This document shows positions 15,876-25,097 of a DNA stretch of 64,000 bases, piece after piece (the stretch's first letter is position 1; each line of letters begins with the position of its first letter). Both the position numbers and the translations under genes were made by a program. This stretch comes from Paenibacillus sp. YN15 (GTDB taxonomy: Bacteria > Bacillota > Bacilli > Paenibacillales > NBRC-103111): contig NZ_QMFA01000002.1 of the NCBI RefSeq assembly GCF_003285005.1, positions 178,482 through 242,481 on the forward strand. The letters are read 5' to 3'. The notes under the pieces were generated by a model. It did no database searches, was not told the origin of the DNA, and worked only from the letters and a program-made list of their open reading frames with translations.

Positions 15876-17714
15876 ATGAAAGCCAATTCGGAATTGTCCG
15901 CCTTGCTGGAGATTGCCGGCGGGAAGAAGGGATTGCTGATTGCGGCAGGGATTTTCTCTGCCTTGGCCAGTCTGCTGCAAGTCGCGCCTTTTGTGGCCGT
16001 GTACAAAATTGTGGAGGAGCTGTTCCGCCATGCCGGGGATTATGCGGGTGTGGATAAGGGGCTGGTTACATTCTGGGGCATCGCCGCTCTGGGAACGCTG
16101 ATTCTGTCGCTTGTGATGCTGTATGTCGGCGGCATGTGCTCCCACATTGCCGCATTCCGCATTCTGTATGAGCTTAGGATGAAGCTGGCGGAGCATGTGG
16201 CGAAGATCCCCATGGGCTACCATACCAAAACGGCAACCGGCGAGCTGAAGAAGATTATCGAGACCAGCGTGGAAAAAATCGAGAAATTCATTGCCCACCA
16301 GCTTCCCGATATGGTGAGCGCCGTGGTGATTCCGCTGGTATTGCTGGGGTATCTGTTCTATCTGGACTGGCGGCTGGCCCTGGCGACTCTGGTTCCGGTA
16401 GTGCTGGGCTTCTGGCTTCAGGCCCGGGTGTATGCCAGCGAGGACGGGCGCAAGGCTTACCGGGAATTTCAGTACGCGGTGGAGGAGATGAATGCCACCG
16501 GGGTGGAATATGTCAGGGGAATGCCTGCCGTAAAAATCTTCGGCATAACCGCAGAGTCCTTCCTGACCTTCAAGAAGGCGGTGACCCGCTACCGGGATAT
16601 TTCGCTGGGCATCACCAACCTGTGCAAAACCTCCTACAGCCTGTTTTTTGTCATCATCAGCTCTCTGTTTGTATTTATTGTTCCCGTTGGCCTGCTGGCC
16701 ATCAGGGGGGGATCGCAGGGGCAGGCCTTCGCCATTACCTTTATTCTCTTTCTGCTGGTGGTGCCCAGCCTGTCTGCGCCCCTGCTGAAGCTGATGTACT
16801 TGGGCGGGGGATTACGGGAAATTGTGGAGGGCAACAAGCGGATTCAGGCCGTACTGGCCGAACCGGCGACAACGGAGCCTCCGGCTCCCCGCGTTCCCGC
16901 TTTCTACGACATTGAGTTCAGGGATGTGTCCTTTGCCTACGAGAAGCGGGAGAGCAAGGACTTCAAGCCGGTGCTGGAGCATGTGGGGTTTACGGCTCCC
17001 GCCGGTCAGATGACGGCGCTGGTGGGGCCCTCAGGCGGCGGGAAATCCACCATTGCCAATTTGCTTCTGCGGTTCTGGGATGTGCAGGAGGGCAGCATTA
17101 CCATTGGAGGCATACCCATCCAGGAAATTGGGACAGAAGCGCTGATGGAAATGGTCTCCTTTGTTTTCCAGGATGTACATCTGTTCTACGATACCATCGA
17201 AGAGAACATCCGCATGGGCAACACGGCGGCCTCCAAGGCAGAGGTCATCGCCGCCGCCAAGACCGCCTGCTGCCATGAATTTATTGAGAGGCTGGAGCAG
17301 GGTTATGCCACGAAAATCGGCGAAGGCGGTACCTCCTTGTCGGGAGGGGAAGCCCAGCGCATTGCCATTGCCCGGGCGGTGCTGAAGAACGCCCCGATTC
17401 TTGTGCTGGATGAAGCCACAGCCTATGCCGACGCGGATAATGAACGGAAGATCCAGCAAGGGCTGGCGGAGCTGGTCAAGGGAAAGACGGTGCTGATTAT
17501 CGCCCACCGCCTCTCCACCATTCAGGCGGCGGAGCAGATTCTTGTAGTCAAGCAGGGCCGTATTGCGGAGCGGGGAACCCATGAGCAATTGCGTCTTGCC
17601 AAGGGTATCTACGAGCAGATGTGGCAGGCCCATATGAGCGCCGCCTCCTGGCGGCTGGGAGACCGGAAGCGCCCGGCGCAGGCGGCTTCGGCGGAAGGAG
17701 GAAACCGTGGATGA
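15876..17714 (+). CDS. Fused-subunit ABC transporter A (IrtA/YbtP-like)
   Basis: This 612-residue half-transporter has an exporter-type membrane domain (six segments, residues 1-310) and an ATPase domain (about 345-590) with Walker A GPSGGGKST, signature LSGGEAQR, Walker B ILVLDEATAYAD and the H-loop IIAHR. It starts at ATG 15876 after AGGAGG, 21 bp after the binding-protein gene, and overlaps its partner by 4 bp. Such pairs, with the exporter fold but import activity, are known for YbtPQ and mycobacterial IrtAB, which take up iron-siderophores. Placement in a Fur/Zur-controlled operon supports metallophore import or recycling. Export of a metallophore cannot be excluded. Confidence 0.8.
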   Translation: MKANSELSALLEIAGGKKGLLIAAGIFSALASLLQVAPFVAVYKIVEELFRHAGDYAGVDKGLVTFWGIAALGTLILSLVMLYVGGMCSHIAAFRILYELRMKLAEHVAKIPMGYHTKTATGELKKIIETSVEKIEKFIAHQLPDMVSAVVIPLVLLGYLFYLDWRLALATLVPVVLGFWLQARVYASEDGRKAYREFQYAVEEMNATGVEYVRGMPAVKIFGITAESFLTFKKAVTRYRDISLGITNLCKTSYSLFFVIISSLFVFIVPVGLLAIRGGSQGQAFAITFILFLLVVPSLSAPLLKLMYLGGGLREIVEGNKRIQAVLAEPATTEPPAPRVPAFYDIEFRDVSFAYEKRESKDFKPVLEHVGFTAPAGQMTALVGPSGGGKSTIANLLLRFWDVQEGSITIGGIPIQEIGTEALMEMVSFVFQDVHLFYDTIEENIRMGNTAASKAEVIAAAKTACCHEFIERLEQGYATKIGEGGTSLSGGEAQRIAIARAVLKNAPILVLDEATAYADADNERKIQQGLAELVKGKTVLIIAHRLSTIQAAEQILVVKQGRIAERGTHEQLRLAKGIYEQMWQAHMSAASWRLGDRKRPAQAASAEGGNRG

Positions 17715-19450
17715 ACCGATACTTTTACAATATTTCCGGGGGAGATATCCGCAGTCTGTGGTCCTCGGGCTTGGCCGCCATTCTGGACGGCATTGCCAAG
17801 GTGCTGCCCGCGGCGCTGTTGGTGGATATTTTCAACACCCTTTACCTATCCTTTGCCGAACCGGAGCGGGGGCTTCAGCTTGGCCGCATGTGGGGAGTCA
17901 GCCTTGTCCTGGTGCTGTGGCTTGGGGTGGAATACGCCGCATACGCCTCCTTGTATGACAAAACGTACAAGGTCGCATACAGCCTGGCCGCCTCCGGGCG
18001 GCTGAAGCTGGCGGAGCATATCCGCCGGTTGTCCCTGGGCTTTTTCGGCAAGCGGGACCCGGGGGACATCACCAATCTGCTCCTCAGCGACTACGGGCAG
18101 GTGGAGCAGACCATCTCCCATAATGTGCCCCAATTGATCAGCGGGGTTGTGCTGCCGGTGCTGGCCTTCTGCGGGCTGGCTGTTCTCGACTGGCGGATGG
18201 CGCTGGCGATGTTCGCCGCCATTCCCCTTGGAGCGGCGCTGCTGTGGCTGACGGATTCCATTCAGGCCAATCTGAGTGAAAAGCATGTGCAGGCAAAAAA
18301 TGAGGCCGCCAGCCGGCTGCAGGAGTATCTCTCGGGAATCCGCGAGATTAAAGCCCACAACGTAGGCGGGGCCAGATTCCTGCGGCTCCGGGCATCCTTC
18401 GACCGCCTGATGCGGGAATCCATCCGCCTGGAAGGGATTATGGGCCCGTTGATTATGGGAGCGATGCTTTTGGCCCGCTCCGGCATGACGCTGATGATTT
18501 TTACGGGAAGCTATCTCCTGGCTGGGGGCAATCTCACCCTTCCCGTATTTCTCCTGTTCCTTCTGGTGGGCACCAAGGTATTCGATCCCCTGACGGTTGT
18601 GCTGACGAACTACGGGGAGATGCGCTACTCCGCCTTCAGCGCCCAGCGGATTATGGACGTGCAGCAGGAGGAGCCGCTGCAAGGCGCCAAGCCCGTAATG
18701 CCCCGGCAGAGCATTGTCTTCGACGGTGTGACCTTCGGCTACGATGCCGGCAAGCCGGTGCTTAAAGGTCTGTCCTTTACCGTGGCGCCCAACACGATTG
18801 CCGCATTGGTGGGGCCCTCAGGCAGCGGAAAAAGCACGGTAACCCGCCTGATTGCCCGTTTTTGGGATATCCAGGAGGGTTCGATTCTGATCGGGGGCCA
18901 GCGGATTGGGGAGGCCGATCCCGAGCTGCTGATGAAGGACATCTCCATGGTATTCCAGGATGTCTATCTGTTCCAGGATACCATCGCCAACAATATCCGC
19001 ATCGGAAAAATGGACGCCACCCAGGAGGAAATCGAAGCGGCGGCGAAAAAGGCGTGCTGCCACGAGTTTATCAGCCAGCTTCCGCAAGGCTACGACACTC
19101 CGGTGGGAGAGGGCGGGTCCACCCTGTCGGGAGGAGAGAAGCAGCGCATCTCCATTGCCCGGGCTTTGCTCAAGGACGCCTCCATTGTGCTGCTGGATGA
19201 AGCCACCGCCTCACTGGACCCGGAGAATGAGTCTGCTGTCCAGCAGGCCATCAACGCCCTGGTCGCGGATAAAACCGTGATTCTCATTGCCCACCGGCTG
19301 AAGACCATTCAGAATGCGGACAAGATTCTCGTATTGGATCAAGGGCAATTGGTGGAGCAGGGAACCCATGAGGAGCTGCTGGAAGAAGACGGGCTGTATG
19401 CCCATCTGTGGAGCCTGCAGCAGGATATGGAGGGCTGGCGGGTGAAATAA
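17711..19450 (+). CDS. Fused-subunit ABC transporter B (IrtB/YbtQ-like)
   Basis: This 579-residue partner of the preceding protein starts at ATG 17711 after AAGGAGG, 8 nt upstream. It has six membrane segments in the first 300 residues, then an ATPase domain with Walker A GPSGSGKST, LSGGEKQR, Walker B IVLLDEATASLD and H-loop LIAHR. The two half-transporters differ throughout their membrane domains, so they probably form a heterodimer. The unrelated N-termini and coupled translation match IrtAB/YbtPQ-type systems. Confidence 0.8.
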   Translation: MNRYFYNISGGDIRSLWSSGLAAILDGIAKVLPAALLVDIFNTLYLSFAEPERGLQLGRMWGVSLVLVLWLGVEYAAYASLYDKTYKVAYSLAASGRLKLAEHIRRLSLGFFGKRDPGDITNLLLSDYGQVEQTISHNVPQLISGVVLPVLAFCGLAVLDWRMALAMFAAIPLGAALLWLTDSIQANLSEKHVQAKNEAASRLQEYLSGIREIKAHNVGGARFLRLRASFDRLMRESIRLEGIMGPLIMGAMLLARSGMTLMIFTGSYLLAGGNLTLPVFLLFLLVGTKVFDPLTVVLTNYGEMRYSAFSAQRIMDVQQEEPLQGAKPVMPRQSIVFDGVTFGYDAGKPVLKGLSFTVAPNTIAALVGPSGSGKSTVTRLIARFWDIQEGSILIGGQRIGEADPELLMKDISMVFQDVYLFQDTIANNIRIGKMDATQEEIEAAAKKACCHEFISQLPQGYDTPVGEGGSTLSGGEKQRISIARALLKDASIVLLDEATASLDPENESAVQQAINALVADKTVILIAHRLKTIQNADKILVLDQGQLVEQGTHEELLEEDGLYAHLWSLQQDMEGWRVK

Positions 19451-19520
19451 GCCGCGGTATGGCGGAAGCAATCGGCGGCTGAAGCAATGGAAATCGAATC
19501 GGGAAGGGAGAGAAGGAACC

Positions 19521-20645
19521 ATGAAGGAGCAAGCGGGAGCTGGCGTGAAGCAGGTGCCGATTATTGTGCTGTCGGGTTTTTTGGGCAGCGGTAAAACGAC
19601 GTTATTGCTTCGTATTCTTGAAGATATGAAGCAGCGGGGGCTTACACCGGCGGTGCTGATGAATGAGATCGGGGAGGTAAGCCTGGACGGTGTCCAAATG
19701 CCCGGGGATGTGCCCATGGCGGAAATTATGGACGGCTGCATCTGCTGCAGCGTCCGCGGCGAGCTTTCTGCGTCGGTGAAGCTGCTTGTGGAGCAATATG
19801 ATCCGGATGGAATCATTGTGGAGGCCACCGGCCTCGCCCACCCGTCGGAAATCGTGGAGGCCCTCACCGACACCTCCCTTGTCCTGAATACGGAGCTGAG
19901 ATCCGTTGTGACTGTAGTGGCGGCCGACTTCTTTGTTGCCATGACCGGAGGGGAGGAAGCGGGCGCCTCGCCGGAAACCCTGGCGCTTCTCCTGGATCAG
20001 GTGAATGCGTCGGACACATTGATCTTGAACAGAACGGATCTGCTTGAAGCCGGGGCGCTGCGGCAGGCGGAGGAGCAGCTTGCCCAATGGAACCGCAGGG
20101 CGCGCATCTTTACTGCCCAATATTCCCGGGTGGATGTGGGAGCCTTGCTGGGGTTTGACGAAGGGGACTCCGGGGCGGGGAACACAGGCTCAGGCACCCG
20201 GAGGCATACGGCGGAAGGGCGGGAGGAAAGCCAAAGTATCCCGTCCGCGGAGGAGGGGCCGCCTCCCGGCAAGCCTCTCCACGACCATGTTACGGTGTTT
20301 ACCCGGCGGCTTCGCGGCCCTGTCAATGAAGCGAAATTCATGCGGTTTATAGCCGCCCTTTCGTCTCAGGTATACCGGGCCAAGGGCATCGTTACGTTTG
20401 AAGGCGAAAGCAAGCAGCAGCTGTTCCAATACGCGTTCCGGGAAATCTCCTTCGTCGACATTCAGAGCACAAGAAAGCTGGATGATGTGCTTGTCCTGAT
20501 GGGAGAGGGCATATCCCGGACCAAAATGCAGGAAATGGTCAACCAGCTGGAGGGGCTGCTGCCTCCTGCCGTCCGGGCAGCCGCGCGCCCTGCCGGGGGA
20601 AAGCAGAAGGCCGCAAGGCGGCCTTCCTCCTTATCCGGCAATTGA
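19521..20645 (+). CDS. COG0523 / CobW-family GTPase (putative metallochaperone)
   Basis: This 374-residue protein has Walker A GFLGSGKTT (residues 19-27), the family metal motif CICC (73-76, CxCC), NRTD as guanine-specificity motif and a CobW C-terminal domain (about 265-350). Between the two domains is a 40-residue hydrophilic insert (about 215-255) without the histidine-rich run found in many members. COG0523 proteins are GTPases that bind zinc or cobalt and are often Zur-controlled; ZNG1 relatives deliver zinc to client proteins. It lies 70 bp after the ABC pair on the same strand, so it is probably the last gene of the Fur/Zur operon. A terminator follows. Confidence 0.88.
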   Translation: MKEQAGAGVKQVPIIVLSGFLGSGKTTLLLRILEDMKQRGLTPAVLMNEIGEVSLDGVQMPGDVPMAEIMDGCICCSVRGELSASVKLLVEQYDPDGIIVEATGLAHPSEIVEALTDTSLVLNTELRSVVTVVAADFFVAMTGGEEAGASPETLALLLDQVNASDTLILNRTDLLEAGALRQAEEQLAQWNRRARIFTAQYSRVDVGALLGFDEGDSGAGNTGSGTRRHTAEGREESQSIPSAEEGPPPGKPLHDHVTVFTRRLRGPVNEAKFMRFIAALSSQVYRAKGIVTFEGESKQQLFQYAFREISFVDIQSTRKLDDVLVLMGEGISRTKMQEMVNQLEGLLPPAVRAAARPAGGKQKAARRPSSLSGN

Positions 20646-20724
20646 CCATGGAAAGAGAAGCAGGCCGGGTTCGTTAGCGGCAGGCGCGGTGGGCTGTTCA
20701 GGCGTTGTATAAAAGCGGGAATCA

Positions 20725-20768
20725 GGCTCCTTTTTGCCGGAAATGCGGCAGAGAGGAGCTTTTATTTT
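20725..20768 (+). terminator. Intrinsic terminator after the COG0523 gene
   Basis: The stem GGCTCCT...GCCG/CGGC...AGGAGC is followed by TTTTATTTT. Confidence 0.7.
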
Positions 20769-20791
20769 GCCTGCCTCCCCAAAAAATAAAT

Positions 20792-20877
20792 TGAGAATGT
20801 TTTTCATTTCACTTGACAAAACAACCCCGGAGAAATTATGTTGTATAAAAGAATATAATTTGCCTTAAGGAAAAACT
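20792..20877 (+). promoter_or_regulatory. mnt promoter with Fur-like box and MntR-like operator
   Basis: TTGACA (20813-20818) with TATGTT (20837-20842, 18-bp spacer) forms the promoter. Directly downstream, TTTGCCTTAAGGAAA (20859-20873) matches the MntR operators of Bacillus mntA/mntH as I remember them. Upstream, TGAGAATGTTTTTCA (20792-20806) matches 12 of 14 defined positions of the Fur 7-1-7 box. Manganese repression is the stronger prediction; the Fur-like site is secondary. Confidence 0.7.
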
Positions 20878-20907
20878 ATTAACCAAAGGAAACAGGAGGA
20901 TGGAACG

Positions 20908-21873
20908 ATGAGAACCTGCTTTAACAGCTTGCGCAAATTTTGGGGAGTGGCGGCGGTGGCGGCTGCGATCACGGTAATGACGGCCTGCGGGGGCGCAGGG
21001 AGCAACGCGGACGGAGCGGCAGAGGACGGGAAGAAAATCCGGATTGTCACTACCATAGCGCAGATCGCCGAGCCTCTGTCGGTTATCGGCGGCGACAAGG
21101 TTAGTGTGCAAAGCCTGATGGGTCCAGGGGTCGATCCCCATCTGTACAATGCCACCCAAGGGGATATCGGCAAGCTGGAGAACAGCGATATGATCTTCTA
21201 CAGCGGCCTGCATCTGGAGGCCAATATGGTCCGGGTGTTCGAGGAAATAGGCAAGAAGAAGCCGACGCTGGGAATCGGGGAGACCTTGCCCAAGGATCAG
21301 CTGCTCAAGGATGAGGAGGGCAATACCGACCCCCATATCTGGTTCGACATTGAGCTGTGGAAGCAGGGGCTTGCCGCTGCCACGGAGAAGCTGAAGGAGC
21401 ACGCCGGTGAACATGCAGACTATTTCGAGGCCAACAAGATGAAATATTTTGCCGAGCTGGATGCGCTGAAGAAGGAGTCCGTCACGAAGCTGGGGGAGAT
21501 TCCCAAGGACAAACGGGTGCTGATTACCGCCCACGATGCCTTCGGCTACTTCGGCCGGATGCTGGGGCTGGAGGTCATCGGCCTTCAGGGCTTGAGCACC
21601 GAGGATGAGGTAGGGCTGACGGATATTGAGGATACGGTGAAGCTGTTGACGAACTATAAGGTTCCGGCCGTATTCGTGGAAAGCAGCATCAACCCGGCAT
21701 CTATCCAGGCGGTGATTGAAGGGGCCAAGAAAAAAGGACTGGATGTGAAGCAGGGTGGAGAGCTGTTTTCCGATGCTATGGGAGCGGCAGGAACCCCGGA
21801 GGGAACCTACATCGGCATGTACCGGCATAATGTGGATACCATTTACAAGGCTTTAAGCGGGAAGGGGGAGTAG
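20908..21873 (+). CDS. mntA: MntA-type metal-binding lipoprotein (manganese/zinc importer)
   Basis: This 321-residue cluster A-I binding protein starts at ATG 20908 with AGGAGG about 8 nt upstream. Its lipoprotein signal ends in TAC (Cys27). The usual metal ligands are recognisable: His78 in GVDPHLY, the histidine of DPHIWFD, the glutamate of FVESSI and the aspartate of FSDAMG. It lacks the histidine-rich loop common in zinc-specific ZnuA proteins, which together with the MntR-like operator favours manganese. Zinc cannot be excluded. It heads a four-gene operon with 2-bp gaps or 4-bp overlaps. Confidence 0.85.
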   Translation: MRTCFNSLRKFWGVAAVAAAITVMTACGGAGSNADGAAEDGKKIRIVTTIAQIAEPLSVIGGDKVSVQSLMGPGVDPHLYNATQGDIGKLENSDMIFYSGLHLEANMVRVFEEIGKKKPTLGIGETLPKDQLLKDEEGNTDPHIWFDIELWKQGLAAATEKLKEHAGEHADYFEANKMKYFAELDALKKESVTKLGEIPKDKRVLITAHDAFGYFGRMLGLEVIGLQGLSTEDEVGLTDIEDTVKLLTNYKVPAVFVESSINPASIQAVIEGAKKKGLDVKQGGELFSDAMGAAGTPEGTYIGMYRHNVDTIYKALSGKGE

Positions 21874-21875
21874 CG

Positions 21876-22613
21876 GTGCTTCCGGTACTCAGTGTCAAGG
21901 GGTTAAGCGCGTCCTACCATCGCAACAAGGTGCTGGACACAGTGGATTTTGAGGTGCGTCCCGGCACGATGACCGGCATTGTGGGACCCAACGGAGCGGG
22001 GAAGTCCACGCTCTTGAAGGTGATGCTGAATCTCCACCCCCGGCTTGCGGGAGAGGTATCCTTTTTTGGTTCCGCGTACAGTCAGGTCAAATCGCGTATC
22101 GGCTACGTGCCCCAACGGGGATCGGTGGACTGGGATTTTCCCACGGATGCGCTGGATGTGGTGATGATGGGGCTGTACGGCCGGATTGGCTGGCTGAAAT
22201 GGCCCAAGCGGCAGCACCGGGAAAAGGCTCTGGCGGCGCTGGAGGAGATGGGTATGGCGGATTACGCCGGACGCCAGATCAGCCAGCTGTCCGGAGGCCA
22301 GCAGCAGCGGGTGTTTCTGGCCAGGGCGCTGGCTCAGGAGGCGGAGCTGTATTTCCTGGATGAACCGCTGGCAGGTGTGGATGCGGCAACGGAGCGGGCC
22401 ATTATGCAGACCTTGAAGACGTTGAAGGAAAAGGGGAAAACAGTGCTGGTGGTGCATCATGATCTGCAGACGGTGGAGGATTACTTCGACCACCTGCTTC
22501 TGTTGAACCGTTCGGTTGTGGCCCATGGCCCTACCGGAGAGGTTTTTACCAAGGAAAGGATCTCCGACACTTATGGAGGCATTCTGCGCTGGATGGGGGC
22601 GAGGTCGGGATGA
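21876..22613 (+). CDS. mntB: Manganese/zinc ABC transporter ATP-binding protein
   Basis: This 245-residue ATPase starts at GTG 21876, preceded by GGGGGAG. It shows Walker A GPNGAGKST, the YVPQRGSVDWDFP segment typical of metal-specific ATPases, signature LSGGQQQR, Walker B LYFLDEPLAGVD and an H-loop histidine in VVHHD. It powers the two membrane subunits encoded downstream. The stop overlaps the next start by 4 bp. Confidence 0.88.
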   Translation: MLPVLSVKGLSASYHRNKVLDTVDFEVRPGTMTGIVGPNGAGKSTLLKVMLNLHPRLAGEVSFFGSAYSQVKSRIGYVPQRGSVDWDFPTDALDVVMMGLYGRIGWLKWPKRQHREKALAALEEMGMADYAGRQISQLSGGQQQRVFLARALAQEAELYFLDEPLAGVDAATERAIMQTLKTLKEKGKTVLVVHHDLQTVEDYFDHLLLLNRSVVAHGPTGEVFTKERISDTYGGILRWMGARSG

Positions 22614-23530
22614 TGCAGCTTTCGCATAATGCGCAATGGGTGCTGCTCAGCACCCTGATTCTCGGCATTGCCGCAGGCATTATCGGCTGCTTCGCCTATT
22701 GGAAGCGGCAAAGCCTCATGAGCGACGCCTTGTCCCATGCGGCGCTGCCCGGTGTGGCGGTGGGGTTTTTGGCGGTTGGCGTCAAAAGCCTGCCTGCCAT
22801 GATCGGCGGGGCTGCCGTCAGCGCGCTGCTGGGAGCGGCCCTTATCCACTGGATACGCACCAGCTCCAGGGTGAAGGAGGATGCGGCCATGGGCATTGTG
22901 TTATCCGTATTCTTCGGCTTGGGCATCATGCTGGTTACCTTCGCCAGCCGCTCGGCCAGCGGCAACCAAAGCGGGCTGGACAGCTTCATCTTCGGTCAAG
23001 CCGCTTCCATGGTGAAGCAGGATGTGTGGACCATGACGGCCTTGGCGCTGCTTGTCATTCTGGTGGCTGCCGCCGGGTTTAAGGAATGGAAGCTGTTTTT
23101 GTTCGACGGGGCCTTCGGCCAAGGGCTGGGGCTGTCCGGGCGGTGGATGAACAGCCTGTATATGGCGGTGCTGGTGCTGGTCATCGTCATTGGGATTCAA
23201 TCCGTGGGCGTCATTCTCATGTCGGCGCTGCTGATTATTCCGCCGGTAAGCGCACGCTATTGGACTCATTCCTTCGGCCGGATGGTGGTGCTGGCGGGAG
23301 GGCTTGGCGGCGGGGCTGGGATGCTGGGCACCCTTATCAGCACCATGGGAAAGGGCTGGCCTACAGGACCGTTCATTGTGCTGGTGGCCTCCGGCCTGTT
23401 TATGGTCTCGCTGGTTTTTGGGTACCGCAAGGGGCTGCTGGTTTTGTATCTGGAGCAGCGGAGCCAGCGGAGACGGCTGGTCCGGGAGACGGCCGAGCCC
23501 CATGCGCTGAAGGAGGGGATGGGATCATGA
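22610..23530 (+). CDS. mntC: Manganese/zinc ABC transporter permease 1
   Basis: This 306-residue permease of the ABC-3 family has 7-9 hydrophobic segments, with the family landmarks GIIGCFAYWKRQSLMSDALSHAALPGVA (shown as landmark, about residues 22-48) and AMGIVLSVFFGLGI. The C-terminal tail is charged. It forms the channel together with the second, separate permease. Two distinct permease genes in one operon is the MntCD arrangement of Bacillus. Confidence 0.85.
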   Translation: MMQLSHNAQWVLLSTLILGIAAGIIGCFAYWKRQSLMSDALSHAALPGVAVGFLAVGVKSLPAMIGGAAVSALLGAALIHWIRTSSRVKEDAAMGIVLSVFFGLGIMLVTFASRSASGNQSGLDSFIFGQAASMVKQDVWTMTALALLVILVAAAGFKEWKLFLFDGAFGQGLGLSGRWMNSLYMAVLVLVIVIGIQSVGVILMSALLIIPPVSARYWTHSFGRMVVLAGGLGGGAGMLGTLISTMGKGWPTGPFIVLVASGLFMVSLVFGYRKGLLVLYLEQRSQRRRLVRETAEPHALKEGMGS

Positions 23531-24429
23531 GCTACAGCGGCTGGATTATTCTGACCGCTTCCCTTGTGGGGTTATCCTGCGGCTTTATCGGCGTGCTGCT
23601 GATCCTCCGCAGAATGGCGATGATGGCCGATGCCATCAGCCATACGGTATTGCTGGGCATTGTAACCGCGTTTCTGATCACCCGGGAGCTTAGCGGCATC
23701 CATATGCTTATCGGATCGGTGGTGGCGGGTCTTGTGACGGCGGTGCTGGTGCAGTGGTTTCATGGCAGAGGCGTGCAGCAGGAGGCCTCCATCGGGATTG
23801 TGTTTACCACCATGTTTGCTCTGGGGGTGGTGCTGATTGCCACCGGGGTGGGGAACGCCCATTTGGATGTAAAGCATGCGCTGATGGGGGAAATCACCTT
23901 CATCCCCTGGGAGACGGTGGAGCTTCCCGGGGTGGGTGCCCTGCCGGAGGCGGTGGTGATGCTTTCGGCGGTGCTGGCAGTGGTGGCGGCGGTAATCGTC
24001 CTCTTTTTTAAGGAATGGAAGCTGACCTCCTTCGATCCTGCCCTGGCAGCCAGTCTGGGATTGCCGGTGATGGCCATGCATTATGTGTTTATGTCGCTGG
24101 TGTCTGTCACGACGGTTGCTTCCTTCGACGCCGTAGGGGCCATCATGGTGGTGGCCATGCTGGTTACGCCGGCCTCTGCGGCCTATCTCTGGACCAACCG
24201 CTTGTCCGTGATGATGGTCCTGAGCGGCGCCTTTGGGGTGATCTCCGCCGTGGCCGGGTATTATCTGGCCGTCTGGCTGGACACCTCCATCTCCGGCTCC
24301 ATGGCGTTTGCCACCGGGCTATTGTTCCTGGCCAGCTTCCTGCTCTCGCCCAGGCATGGGGTGATCTCCCGCTTGCTCCGGCCAAAGACGGATGCCGAAT
24401 TTGTTTCTGCTTCCGGCGGCGGGCAATAG
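23527..24429 (+). CDS. mntD: Manganese/zinc ABC transporter permease 2
   Basis: This 300-residue ABC-3 family permease begins at ATG 23527, overlapping the previous stop (ATGA). It has the same landmarks as its partner (GFIGVLLILRRMAMMADAIS, EASIGIVFTTMFALGVV, DAVGAIMVVAMLVTP). An upstream in-frame extension to 23086 lies in the previous gene and is rejected. The gene is followed by a strong terminator. Confidence 0.85.
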   Translation: MSYSGWIILTASLVGLSCGFIGVLLILRRMAMMADAISHTVLLGIVTAFLITRELSGIHMLIGSVVAGLVTAVLVQWFHGRGVQQEASIGIVFTTMFALGVVLIATGVGNAHLDVKHALMGEITFIPWETVELPGVGALPEAVVMLSAVLAVVAAVIVLFFKEWKLTSFDPALAASLGLPVMAMHYVFMSLVSVTTVASFDAVGAIMVVAMLVTPASAAYLWTNRLSVMMVLSGAFGVISAVAGYYLAVWLDTSISGSMAFATGLLFLASFLLSPRHGVISRLLRPKTDAEFVSASGGGQ

Positions 24430-24442
24430 AAAAACATGCCGA

Positions 24443-24479
24443 ACCGTTCCTCTTCGCAACTGAAGAGGGACGTTTTTTT
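24443..24479 (+). terminator. Intrinsic terminator after mntD
   Basis: CGTTCCTCTTC pairs with GAAGAGGGACG around a 6-base loop and is followed by seven Ts. Confidence 0.9.
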
Positions 24480-24858
24480 GTGCCGCCAGGACATGGGGAG
24501 GGGATGGTAGAGTAAAAGGCCTCTCTCTGATCGCCATAAAGTGATTTCAGGGAAGGTAGCTGGTGGAGGAGTTTGACTGCCGCCGGATGATTATCGCAGC
24601 ATCGCAGCATGATTATCGCTGCAAATGATAGCGTACAACAAATGAGCGCTATTGAGGAAACGACGCGGTTTTTTGCGGAATAGCGAACATGTTTTGTATG
24701 CTAAGCTCCTGATTCAGGACGTTTTAGGTGAAAAATGGAGCAATAACATACATTTTAGGTATGCTATTTAGAGAAAATTGGTCTGATTTCTGAAATAGCG
24801 AATATTTGTTGGCGCTTACACGATAAGGTTCTTTCTCTGGAAACTCCGTTCGTCCGGA

Positions 24859-25020
24859 TTTCTCCTGCCCGTTCTTGGTTTCTTCTGTTTGTTCTTAATT
24901 TCTCCTGCTCACTCTTGATTTCTCTTGTTTGTTCTGGGTCCCTCCTTCTGCCGCTCTTGACTTCTCCTGTTTGTTCTTAATTTCTCCTGTTCGCTCCTGA
25001 CTTCCCGCCCTCGTGCTCCC
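24859..25020. repeat. Tandem array of about eight 20-bp units
   Basis: Degenerate units of the form TTTCTCCTGTTTGTTCTTRA start at 24859, 24879, 24899, 24919, 24939 (22 bp), 24961, 24981 and 25001. The strand is strongly pyrimidine-biased. It sits between the mnt terminator and the Zur-controlled promoter. The rest of the gap 24480-24858 holds only AT-rich sequence with AATAGCGAA-like words and no gene that I can support. Confidence 0.8.
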
Positions 25021-25097
25021 AAGCCAGCTTGTCCCTATTGACCAGCCCTATTCCCGGAAATCCGGGAGGTTTATTCAGCAAAGGATGCAATTTTATA

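Noticed and set aside
10882..20645. Opine metallophore biosynthesis genes (CntKLM-like)
   Set aside because: Every gene in the interval is a transporter or the GTPase; no synthase or dehydrogenase frame was found.
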